Shown: positions 26,302-33,620 of the stretch, piece by piece | How the letters are laid out: each line of letters begins with the position of its first letter | Position numbering within the stretch: position 1 is the first letter of the stretch | From: an uncultured Gammaproteobacteria bacterium | GTDB lineage: Bacteria > Pseudomonadota > Gammaproteobacteria > Francisellales > CACEW01 | NCBI GenBank assembly: GCA_902563055.1 | Contig: CACEWE010000012.1 | Location: 1 to 43,615, forward strand | Length of the DNA: 43,615 nt | Direction of reading: 5' to 3' | The notes under the pieces: generated by a model | The model's database searches: none | What the model saw: only the letters and a program-made list of their open reading frames with translations | What the model was told of the DNA's origin: nothing | Translations under genes and position numbers: made by a program

Positions 26302-26718
26302 ATGAGACACACTTCCATCCTTGGCCTAATATGCCTTAGCATTATAAATGTTTTTACTACTGTTTTTGCAGCTGAAGCTCAAGATGTAGGCACTCTGATA
26401 ACATCTACGAACAATCCCAGCTTCGACCTGCGCTGGATCCTATTTTATATCTGTATCGTGCTTGGCATTTTGATATACTGCGCAATGTTCTATTCCTTGA
26501 TAAAATTTCACAGGACAAAAAAAAAGACAAACCCGCTCGCTTCGCAAAAATTTAAAAAAGACGTTTTTTGGACGCTTATCCCATGCATCCTTTTGCTTAT
26601 CATGCTCATTCCAACTGCAAAACTAATGATAAACCGCATTACAAATACGCATATACCTCATGCCCAAACTAATATAGAGGCACCATTAGCCTCAAAAAAT
26701 GTTCTTTTAAAATCATAG
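26302..26718 (+). CDS. Cytochrome c oxidase subunit II-like, membrane domain only
   Basis: A 138-residue protein with a signal peptide (to about 24, VFAAEA) and two membrane spans (about 47-67 and 88-108). The hairpin matches the N-terminal domain of subunit II: SFDLRWILFYICIV, a polar turn with FHRTKKK, then DVFWTLIPCILLLIMLIPTAKLM, seen as FWTLIPC and LIPTAKLM. The periplasmic CuA domain that should follow, with its two Cys and His ligands, is missing: the protein stops 23 residues later and no CuA coding is present in the next 260 bases. It may be a stable truncated gene with a structural role or a decaying remnant. Confidence 0.65.
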   Translation: MRHTSILGLICLSIINVFTTVFAAEAQDVGTLITSTNNPSFDLRWILFYICIVLGILIYCAMFYSLIKFHRTKKKTNPLASQKFKKDVFWTLIPCILLLIMLIPTAKLMINRITNTHIPHAQTNIEAPLASKNVLLKS

Positions 26719-26783
26719 TGTAGAAAAAATTGTAATACAGCACAGTTAAACCTATAATCATTAAAATTTTTTATGGATAAAAA

Positions 26784-26933
26784 ATGCCAATAGACAAAAG
26801 TGCACCGCCAAGAGAAATGACAAGCCCACAGACAAAAGGAGCTTCAAGTCGGCAGCCAAGAGGTGTTTCAAGCCCTTTTTTTACAAGAGGTAAAAAGCCA
26901 AGCAACCCTGACACCAAGGTCACTCCTCTCTAA
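26784..26933 (+). CDS. Small basic Ser/Pro-rich ORF
   Basis: A 49-residue open frame from the ATG at 26784. It is rich in Ser, Pro, Lys and Arg (MTSPQTKGASSRQPRGVSS and TRGKKPSNP are parts of it), with no hydrophobic segment. The composition and pieces such as SSR..RGVSS and RGKKPS echo the C-terminal tail of the large gene that ends 47 bp away on the other strand. There is no clear Shine-Dalgarno. It may be a real small protein or the remnant of a related gene's tail. Confidence 0.35.
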   Translation: MPIDKSAPPREMTSPQTKGASSRQPRGVSSPFFTRGKKPSNPDTKVTPL

Positions 26934-26980
26934 AAGAAATCCAAGTAATAGATGATAATCGCTGGGTAATAAATTAAACT

Positions 26981-28759
26981 TTATTTAAAGGGCGGCGCTG
27001 AAGAAGATGTTTTTTTTCTTGAAGGTGAAAGAGCGCCCCTTGAAGCAGATACTCCCCTAGAGGATGTAGTACGCTTACTTTGATAAAATGATGTTTGCTG
27101 CGAACCAGTCCGAAGGGACTGCGCACTAGACATCTTAGCCTTTTTACCTTTTTTGCCTTTTGATGGGACACTCCTACGAGAAGAGGCTCTACTCAAATCA
27201 TTGCTTCTAGAATCCATACGCCTTGATTTAAAAGGTGATCGCTCATCACGCAACTTTTGATCTGCCTCTAAAGCCATCCTCATTCCTCCATCAAAAATAG
27301 CATTAAAACATGTATTTCTTTGCTTATCCCCTGAGGTTAAATCAATATAATAATAATAATTATCTCCATGGTATGAAGCACTATTGACAACAACCTGTTT
27401 TTCTTCTTTGTTTAATCTTTGTGCTATATATTTACAACATTCTTTAGCTCCGCGCTTTATACGGTCAGTAATTAAATGATTCCCCTTGCAAATATTAATA
27501 AGCTCTTGAATAAAAAACTTACCCGCTCGTGCATATCCTTTTATTACTAAATCTAAAAAATATGCAATAAATTGTTTTTGATCAGAAGCTGAAAGCTTAC
27601 CCTTAAATTCTTTTGACTTGTCTTTATCTTTAAAATACCTCTTAAATGTCCCACTTTCTTGCAAGGATAATAATAAAGCTTTTGCAAACATATAGGTTAA
27701 AACTTCTAATGTCTTGTCTTCGCTTAACACAATACTATCTTCAGGTGGTGCTTCATCTGCTCCAACTCGGGTGATGCTATTGGAGCAGAGCATATCTAAA
27801 TCAAGCCCTTCTAAAATGGCATTTTTAGCATCCTTATCCAAAAAATTCGGATAGGGGTGCTGAGGGTCAGAATAAAAAAGCTCAAGATTTCTATGAGGAG
27901 ATGGCGGGCGAATACCCAAGGATGGTCCTTGAAGAATACTATCGACATCTCCCTCTGCAGAAAAACTACTAAACATGGATCTTATTTTTGAGGTAATGGC
28001 ACTAAAAACACTTGACTGAATACTAGTATCTTCAAGCAGTTCATTTAAATAGGCATACACAGATCTTATTCTAAGCAAAGTTTGCTGTGAAAAACGACTA
28101 CTCCCTAAATCCCTATCATCCAATGGGTCCTCACTAATACCAGCAAAGTGTTCTATAAAAGCATATGGATTTCCATATACAACCATTCCGGCTTCAATTT
28201 TCTCTACCAGTTTCTGTGCAATCTGCACCGAAAGCTCGGGCTTTGCTTCAATGGATGCATACTTTGAATCAAGTTTTCTAGCAATCAATCTTACAGCAAG
28301 TGAAAACTCAAAAAAACTTAAACCCAATGCGGCATAGGCAAGTGCCAAGCTAACTTGCTCTTGGGTTTCTATTTTCTTAATCATTTCTAAGAAATAAGAA
28401 CTCATAGTCAATATGGTCGCTAACTGCGCTGGTGCATAGTGTGCTGCTTTTTCTGCGCCAGATTGCAAAGCATCTAAGGATGCTACATCTACCTTACGCT
28501 CCCCCTGGGTTAGGGCAAGGGCTTTGACATAGTGTGCTGTTAGCAAGGCTTGAAAGTACCATGCAATTTTATTGTTATTAGACCGGTATGTAAGCAATCG
28601 TGTTTGCAAACCACTCAAGCCGCCCAATTTAAACTTTTCCTCAGCAAGCAGCCTTTCATCATGACATCTTCGTCTTGAACCTCCATCATGATACTGACTC
28701 CCTGAGCCTGCGTCACCTTCACTGGAATTTCCATCACTTTTATTTTCATCTTGATACAT
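26981..28759 (-). CDS. Large orphan protein with basic Ser/Arg tail
   Basis: A 592-residue protein I do not recognise. The start at 28759 (MYQDENKSDG) has AAGGAAC seven bases upstream; the open frame runs 61 codons further with no support. Order along the protein: an acidic Ser/Gly-rich end (1-40), a helical middle (about 45-330) with one mildly hydrophobic stretch around ALAYAALGLSFFEF, a Pro/His-rich linker with PPSPHR, a second helical part (about 370-510), and a strongly basic tail of about 80 residues with KGKKGKKAK, SSRRS and SPSRKK. Three S-P-x-(K/R) sites are present. No signal peptide. The build suggests a secreted, host-directed protein that may bind nucleic acid, which is inference. 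Confidence 0.7.
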   Translation of the reverse strand: MYQDENKSDGNSSEGDAGSGSQYHDGGSRRRCHDERLLAEEKFKLGGLSGLQTRLLTYRSNNNKIAWYFQALLTAHYVKALALTQGERKVDVASLDALQSGAEKAAHYAPAQLATILTMSSYFLEMIKKIETQEQVSLALAYAALGLSFFEFSLAVRLIARKLDSKYASIEAKPELSVQIAQKLVEKIEAGMVVYGNPYAFIEHFAGISEDPLDDRDLGSSRFSQQTLLRIRSVYAYLNELLEDTSIQSSVFSAITSKIRSMFSSFSAEGDVDSILQGPSLGIRPPSPHRNLELFYSDPQHPYPNFLDKDAKNAILEGLDLDMLCSNSITRVGADEAPPEDSIVLSEDKTLEVLTYMFAKALLLSLQESGTFKRYFKDKDKSKEFKGKLSASDQKQFIAYFLDLVIKGYARAGKFFIQELINICKGNHLITDRIKRGAKECCKYIAQRLNKEEKQVVVNSASYHGDNYYYYIDLTSGDKQRNTCFNAIFDGGMRMALEADQKLRDERSPFKSRRMDSRSNDLSRASSRRSVPSKGKKGKKAKMSSAQSLRTGSQQTSFYQSKRTTSSRGVSASRGALSPSRKKTSSSAPPFK

Positions 28760-29011
28760 TCTTTGTTCCTTTCTTTTACATGCAATACTTGTACTTGAAT
28801 TATTGTCCGTATAAGCGTGATTTATCTCTAGCTCAAAGGATACTAACGAAAATAATAGATCATTGCGAAAAGTGTACTTATATTTTGATTTTAAAATAAC
28901 AAGAAGACCAAAATATATTCTATAAGAAGCGATAACATACAATATCTTTTAATTAAAAATTCTGTGCTTAACGACTCTTGCATTCATATGCTAGGCATCA
29001 GCCACATCCAT

Positions 29012-29020
29012 TGTTATAAT
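29012..29020 (+). promoter_or_regulatory. Extended -10 promoter of hemF
   Basis: TATAAT at 29015-29020 is preceded by TGT (an extended -10 TGn element), 37 bp before the hemF ATG. No good -35 is visible at 16-18 bp, as is common for extended -10 promoters. Confidence 0.55.
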
Positions 29021-29057
29021 AAGACAGCATTAGCAATAGGTACCTTAAGGATAGATA

Positions 29058-30089
29058 ATGGGCCAAACTTCTCAAAAACCCTCCCAATCCATGGAATTGA
29101 TCACGAATTTTCTACAGCACTTCCAAAATACCTTGTGTGCCGCTTTAGAGGATCTTGATCAACAAGCCATATTTAAAGAAGATAAATGGTCCAAGGCATC
29201 CCTAGGCCAAGGGCGCAGCAGAGTGCTTGAAAATGGTGGTTTTTTTGAGCAAGCAGGGGTCAATTATTCACATATTCACCTCAATCATGTACCACAAGCA
29301 CTTTTAGGACACAAACCAGAACTTGAAGGGCAAAGCTGCCAAGGCGCAGGCGTTTCTATGGTCTTACACCCGAAAAACCCTTATTGCCCAACTGCACATC
29401 TTAATTATCGATACTTTGAAGCAGGAGACACCTGGTGGTTTGGCGGCGGCGCCGACTTAACCCCTTATTATGCCTTTGAAGAAGATTGTATAAACTGGCA
29501 TCAAATCCATAAAAATGCAATGGATGCTTTTGATCCTAACTATTATCCCGCCTTTAAATATTGGGCAGATGAATACTTCTATAACCATCATCGCGGTGAA
29601 ACACGAGGCATAGGCGGCACTTTTTATGACTATCTAGATGGAAGTGATAGCCTATTGGTCAAACCAGATTTTGCCCGCTCCTCTGAACAAAAAAATCATC
29701 CCGCACAAAGCCTAAAAGCACGCCCTCAAGACTGGGAAAGCCTATTTGCTATGCATCAAAAAAATGCCGATGCCTTTTTAAAAGCGTACTTACCCATTGC
29801 ACATAAAAGAAAAAACACGCCCTTTACAAAACAGCAGCGCGACTTTCAACTCTATCGCCGTGGCCGCTATGTGGAGTTTAATCTCTTATATGATAGAGGC
29901 ACCATATTTGGCTTAAAGTCAGGCGGCAGAATAGAATCTATTTTAATGTCCCTGCCACCACTAGTACGCTGGCAGTATAATTATAAAGCCGAGCCTGGCA
30001 CACCAGAGGCGCAATTAACCAAGAAGTTTCTCCATAGAGGCATCTCATGGCACGAAGGATTGGCCACCTCCATTTCAGCGCAAACTTAG
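29058..30089 (+). CDS. hemF: Oxygen-dependent coproporphyrinogen III oxidase
   Basis: A 343-residue cytoplasmic enzyme that oxidatively decarboxylates coproporphyrinogen III to protoporphyrinogen IX using O2. Clear family blocks are GGFFEQAGVNYSHI, GVSMVLHPKNPY, TAHLNYRYFE, WWFGGGADLTPYY, a GETRGIGGTFYDYL region and FQLYRRGRYVEFNLLYDRGT. It is about 40 residues longer than E. coli HemF, mostly through an insertion near 215-250 (after DGSDSLL). AAGGA lies six bases before the ATG. Its 3' end overlaps the convergent minor pilin gene by 15 bp. An aerobic heme pathway fits the cyoE and sco genes later in the window. Confidence 0.96.
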   Translation: MGQTSQKPSQSMELITNFLQHFQNTLCAALEDLDQQAIFKEDKWSKASLGQGRSRVLENGGFFEQAGVNYSHIHLNHVPQALLGHKPELEGQSCQGAGVSMVLHPKNPYCPTAHLNYRYFEAGDTWWFGGGADLTPYYAFEEDCINWHQIHKNAMDAFDPNYYPAFKYWADEYFYNHHRGETRGIGGTFYDYLDGSDSLLVKPDFARSSEQKNHPAQSLKARPQDWESLFAMHQKNADAFLKAYLPIAHKRKNTPFTKQQRDFQLYRRGRYVEFNLLYDRGTIFGLKSGGRIESILMSLPPLVRWQYNYKAEPGTPEAQLTKKFLHRGISWHEGLATSISAQT

Positions 30090-31067
30090 CTTATCCTCTT
30101 GTATATGCCACCGGGGGGTATCCTGTAACTTTTCCTGATCTTGCGCACCAAGACTTAAGCCCCACATCGCATCATATTGACTGATATGACAAAACCCAGG
30201 CCCACAAACGCGTGCCCAAATGCTTCCCAAAGCATATTGCAGCCAATGAATCGCCGCACCATCCTTTAGCTCGTGATGCCAAAGCAGTGGCAATTTTGAT
30301 ACCAGTTTGCGCGCTTCAATACGATGATTTACCACCATAAAAACCATAGCTTTATGATCAAATACACTTTGTGTAAAAACTGGCGCAATAGCTTTAACAC
30401 CCTGAACTTGACCAAGTAGGTTAAAATGGAGCTTTGCTTGAAGCTTAGCGTTAAACACCTTACCCTCATCATCTACAAGCAGCGCATAAATTACCTGTGC
30501 ACTATCGTGATACCAAGCAAGCAGCTTTACCACACCAGAACCTGGCACTTCAAATTGAATACGCATATCATCGCTTTGACACTGATGCTTTTGACATGAC
30601 AAAACAAAACGATGGCCATCCTGATACAAATTAGCAATAGGCTTTGTGGGTATATCTCCATGATGTGCTAGCGATACCATACGACGCCATTGTTGTTGCT
30701 TTGCTACAAAAGGTCCATGATTTGGCGCTGCACGCACACTAAGGTGCACATAGGACGCATGCACAACTTGATTAGTAGTGGCAAGCCTTGTTTGTGGCGC
30801 CTGGGACCTGGCATGCCAATTGCAATGTGCACTATGACCATGCTGAACCTGCAGGAGGGGATGCTTAGCTATGGTCTGCCAAGCTCTATCAAAACATAAT
30901 GAAGCCCTGCGCTTTGCTTGTTGGTACTGCTCTTGGGCATGAATCAAATCCCCAGCACTGTGCATATGTGCTTGGATTACAAAAACAAATAAAGAAAGAA
31001 GAAAAAATACACCACAGCCCAACAATAAAACACTGCCTTGCTGTTTATGTGTGGTAGATAAAGTCAT
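30075..31067 (-). CDS. PilX-like minor pilin or pseudopilin
   Basis: A 330-residue protein from the ATG at 31067, chosen for AAGGGG seven bases upstream; the open frame runs 17 codons further. The N-terminus KQQGSVLLLGCGVFFLLSLFVF, seen as KQQG then a hydrophobic helix, resembles PilX/MshP-type pilins, which have a Gly cleavage site but no Glu at +5. The large C-terminal part is beta-rich with paired cysteines (for example SCQKHQCQSDD and CGPGFC), longer than usual for PilX. It overlaps the upstream prepilin gene by 23 bp. Role: probably part of a pilus-tip priming complex. Confidence 0.55.
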   Translation of the reverse strand: MTLSTTHKQQGSVLLLGCGVFFLLSLFVFVIQAHMHSAGDLIHAQEQYQQAKRRASLCFDRAWQTIAKHPLLQVQHGHSAHCNWHARSQAPQTRLATTNQVVHASYVHLSVRAAPNHGPFVAKQQQWRRMVSLAHHGDIPTKPIANLYQDGHRFVLSCQKHQCQSDDMRIQFEVPGSGVVKLLAWYHDSAQVIYALLVDDEGKVFNAKLQAKLHFNLLGQVQGVKAIAPVFTQSVFDHKAMVFMVVNHRIEARKLVSKLPLLWHHELKDGAAIHWLQYALGSIWARVCGPGFCHISQYDAMWGLSLGAQDQEKLQDTPRWHIQEDKLSLR

Positions 31068-31833
31068 GACGCACCCCTTGTAGATAAGCCTGAACAATAT
31101 AAAACTGGCCAAAGACATGCCATTGCCATGTACTTAACCCTGAGACCAACATCTTACGCCGATTGTTTTGGTAACGATAAAGTCCTTGGATTTTGGTCTT
31201 TTTTTGCGTACCTAGGTAATAATAATCTCGCCCCAAGATCCCACATAATACCGAGCCTTGAAATAAAAACGGAATTTTATGCAATAAAGCTATCTGATAT
31301 TGATCATGCTGGCGTTTTTGTACTGCTATGATTTTTTCTACAAGTAAGACATGATGATCAGAAAAAAACATCTGCATACCTTTTTTTAATCGAGTTTTAC
31401 TAAAGACACTAACTGTATCACTTGCCATTATTTTCTCTTTGCTCTCTACTATCTTAAGATTAAGAAGCGATACAAGCGCGCTTGTTGTATTCCAAGTACT
31501 ACTGCTGCTCTTTAAACGTTCAGCGAGTATATGTGGCAAAGTTCCAGGCAGATATACCTTATTTTCTAACAAGGTTTTACTTAATTTTGCACTACAGCGT
31601 GCAGTACTGCAGTCATAATAAACTTTTGGTAAGGCTTGATCATAAGCATGCTCAAAAGCCGAGGCTAAAATAGCATCAAAGTGGTGGGCCTGATACCATG
31701 CATGCTGTTGCTGATGAAAATCATACGCTGCTTTACTGATAAAACCCATCAATGCACAGATAATCATTAATAACCCACCAAGCCACAATAGGTTCAATAA
31801 CGTCTCTAGCAAAGTAAAACCTGACTGCTTCAT
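31045..31833 (-). CDS. PilW-like prepilin
   Basis: A 262-residue type IV pilin-like protein. The class III signal is clear: MKQSG then FTLLETLLNLLWLGGLLMII, with Gly-Phe cleavage and Glu at +5. The size and middle position between a small PilV-like and a PilX-like gene fit PilW or MshO. A Cys pair near DCSTARC may form a disulfide. Its ATG overlaps the upstream gene by four bases, so the three pilins form one transcript. Confidence 0.7.
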   Translation of the reverse strand: MKQSGFTLLETLLNLLWLGGLLMIICALMGFISKAAYDFHQQQHAWYQAHHFDAILASAFEHAYDQALPKVYYDCSTARCSAKLSKTLLENKVYLPGTLPHILAERLKSSSSTWNTTSALVSLLNLKIVESKEKIMASDTVSVFSKTRLKKGMQMFFSDHHVLLVEKIIAVQKRQHDQYQIALLHKIPFLFQGSVLCGILGRDYYYLGTQKKTKIQGLYRYQNNRRKMLVSGLSTWQWHVFGQFYIVQAYLQGVRHDFIYHT

Positions 31834-32165
31834 GAAGTAAGCTTAAGCTTGTGATAAAGCTCAAGATGATAGGCTTTATCAAAAAAATAATCGATTTCAA
31901 CATGACAACCGTGATCGACATAATGCATCTTTCCACGCCCTTTGGGCAAAGCCTTAAGGCCCCTTTGCCAGCTGGAGAGATAAGCAGGATCTTGACAAAG
32001 ACCGGCACCAACATGCAAAAAATCTAGCGCTTGGCTATAAAATAAAACTTTTTGATAATAAAAACGACTATGGAGCATAAAGCCAAGCAGCATACTGCTG
32101 CAAATCCCTAACAAAATAGTCACCCAAAAACATTCTACCGTACTAAAACCACCCTGCTCGATCAA
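31830..32165 (-). CDS. PilV-like prepilin
   Basis: A 111-residue prepilin. MIEQGG then FSTVECFWVTILLGICSSML is a type IV prepilin leader with Gly-Phe cleavage and Glu at +5. It opens the three-gene minor pilin operon. The protein is short for a PilV, with only a small head domain. No PilY1-like adhesin or prepilin peptidase is next to it. Confidence 0.65.
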   Translation of the reverse strand: MIEQGGFSTVECFWVTILLGICSSMLLGFMLHSRFYYQKVLFYSQALDFLHVGAGLCQDPAYLSSWQRGLKALPKGRGKMHYVDHGCHVEIDYFFDKAYHLELYHKLKLTS

Positions 32166-32221
32166 AATAAGACCCCAAAAGAATTAATAACAAGCAAAAT
32201 TGATGATATTTTAGTCTTACC

Positions 32222-32248
32222 TTAATGTCAATATTTTAATGTTACACT
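32222..32248 (+). promoter_or_regulatory. Promoter with 9-bp direct repeat, orphan operon
   Basis: Two copies of TTAATGT(C/T)A at 32222-32230 and 32236-32244 (14-bp period) lie on top of a likely -10 TACACT (32243-32248). No good -35 is seen 17 bp upstream, so the repeats may be the binding site of an activator or repressor. Transcription would start near 32255, a few bases before the structured leader. Confidence 0.45.
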
Positions 32249-32254
32249 AAAACT

Positions 32255-32417
32255 TGCACATATGTTATAGCTATGTTATTTTTACCAAGTGATGTGTCAG
32301 GTAACACGCCGACTGTAAGTCAATCATGGATAGATACCGCATCACGACCCACCTCTTAGCACGGAGCCTAAGAGTCAAAAAGCCAGGACTGCTATAACCG
32401 TTGAACCGGAGCAGTTT
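32255..32417 (+). ncRNA. Structured 5' leader, candidate riboregulator
   Basis: About 163 bases with several perfect helices: an enclosing stem GTTATAGC (32264-32271) with GCTATAAC (32391-32398); inside it GTGATG (32289-32294) with CATCAC (32340-32345), a small GACT/AGTC hairpin (32311-32321), and CTCTTAG (32353-32359) with CTAAGAG (32368-32374) around loop CACGGAGC. A competing hairpin ACTGCT (32388-32393) with AGCAGT (32410-32415) would cover the Shine-Dalgarno GGAG (32408-32411) and excludes the enclosing stem. Four GGA motifs occur (32328, 32363, 32386, 32408), one in a hairpin loop and one in the ribosome site, as at CsrA targets. I match it to no riboswitch class I know. Helices were found by eye; energies were not computed. 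Confidence 0.5.
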
Positions 32418-33608
32418 ATGAACCTTAAACCTTTTGATTCTACCATTGTAGACTTCCTTGTAAAATACCCTTTTTTAGAGCCCAACGCCCATGCCTGCTT
32501 GGACTATTTAAAGGCCCACCAATATACTAAACATGAAATACAAACCATCATTGTATGGCATTATTTTTCCAGTGTTCTCTCTTTTCCAAATAGTACATTA
32601 ATTTCCTCATTTTCTGACTATCAGATCCATGAATTAAGCTGGTATTTATTAGGAGATAGTGGCTGTGTGCATAAGCTATGGCAGCAAAAGCAGGATTTCT
32701 TATCTGCAACTGAATGTTATGAAGCCCTTATAGCCTATAGCATGCGTGAAATGACAAAGGAAAACCAAAAACATTTTTATAGTGTTATGTATTTTTTACA
32801 ATTGTTAAGACAATCAGCGATTAATAACAAGCTTCATGATGCTATTGATGTTGCGCATAAAATTTTATTACCTGAAATTCAAAGGCTTAGCTTGCTAGAT
32901 AAACAAAGCCCTTGTAAGCTGGTTAAAGCAAAATTGCGTCGATTAAGGGATTTTGCTCGCCACTTTTCCAGACGTATTCAAAAAAATGATCTTGCAAGCC
33001 TTAGAAAAAAGCGCCACTGGTTTAACCCTCAACGACCAAAAAGCTATATTGCACTTAAGAAGCTTGCAAGCATCTATGAAAAAAATCCTCCACAATCTCA
33101 TATTATGATAGGTGGTGATTTTCGCGATCTTATTTTTCGCCGTACCTTAGTCAATCTATCTGGAGCAATGTTAGAATTTGAGCACTCCATGCAAAAGCGT
33201 GAGTTTCAAAGCTTAATCAACTGTATGACAGACTTATTTTCTGAATCACTTGATCGTTTAAGTAGCCACTTAGAAACATTAATGCAACGCTTCTCTTTAA
33301 GTCTTGATACCTCGCAATGCCAGCAAGTATACCAACGCATGCTTCATATTGAAACCGTCAAACATCAATTAAAAAAGAAACTGTGCAATATCCATATTGG
33401 TGAGGATGTTTTTTTAGTACTAGGCCAGTTTTTAGAGACCATTCGCATGCAAATTGCACAACAAGAATGTTTTTTACCCCGCAGCAAAAACGCAAAAGCA
33501 TTCACCTTACTTTTTAATGGCAAAATTGGCCAATCCAAGTCCTTGCGTCTCTTTCACCAAGCAATTTCGCACTTTGAAAACCAAGTGCTTGAGCTTAAAA
33601 AATTATAG
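32418..33608 (+). CDS. Helical orphan protein, first gene of leader operon
   Basis: A 396-residue protein I do not recognise. It appears almost wholly alpha-helical, has no signal peptide or clear membrane span, and is basic in the middle (about 165-210: KAKLRRLRDFARHFSRR, RKKRHW). The C-terminal third carries long helices (HSMQKREFQSLINCM, then ESLDRLSSHLETLMQRFSL). GGAG lies six bases before the ATG and is partly covered by a leader hairpin. It is 12 bp from the next gene, so both answer to the same leader. A role as a secreted or regulatory protein is only inferred. Confidence 0.65.
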   Translation: MNLKPFDSTIVDFLVKYPFLEPNAHACLDYLKAHQYTKHEIQTIIVWHYFSSVLSFPNSTLISSFSDYQIHELSWYLLGDSGCVHKLWQQKQDFLSATECYEALIAYSMREMTKENQKHFYSVMYFLQLLRQSAINNKLHDAIDVAHKILLPEIQRLSLLDKQSPCKLVKAKLRRLRDFARHFSRRIQKNDLASLRKKRHWFNPQRPKSYIALKKLASIYEKNPPQSHIMIGGDFRDLIFRRTLVNLSGAMLEFEHSMQKREFQSLINCMTDLFSESLDRLSSHLETLMQRFSLSLDTSQCQQVYQRMLHIETVKHQLKKKLCNIHIGEDVFLVLGQFLETIRMQIAQQECFLPRSKNAKAFTLLFNGKIGQSKSLRLFHQAISHFENQVLELKKL

Positions 33609-33620
33609 GAGGATAGTGTT

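Noticed and set aside
28760-28942. N-terminal extension of 61 codons on the 592-residue orphan protein
   Set aside because: No ribosome site upstream, composition unlike the rest, and a good AAGGAAC precedes the inner ATG at 28759.
32222-32244. PmrA box (TTAA half-sites) upstream of the orphan operon
   Set aside because: The half-sites have a 14-bp period instead of about 11, so only a generic direct repeat is reported.
32353-32374. Mini-ykkC type guanidine riboswitch from the ACGG in the hairpin loop
   Set aside because: The class needs two similar ACGR-loop hairpins; only one is present and the downstream genes are not guanidine-related.
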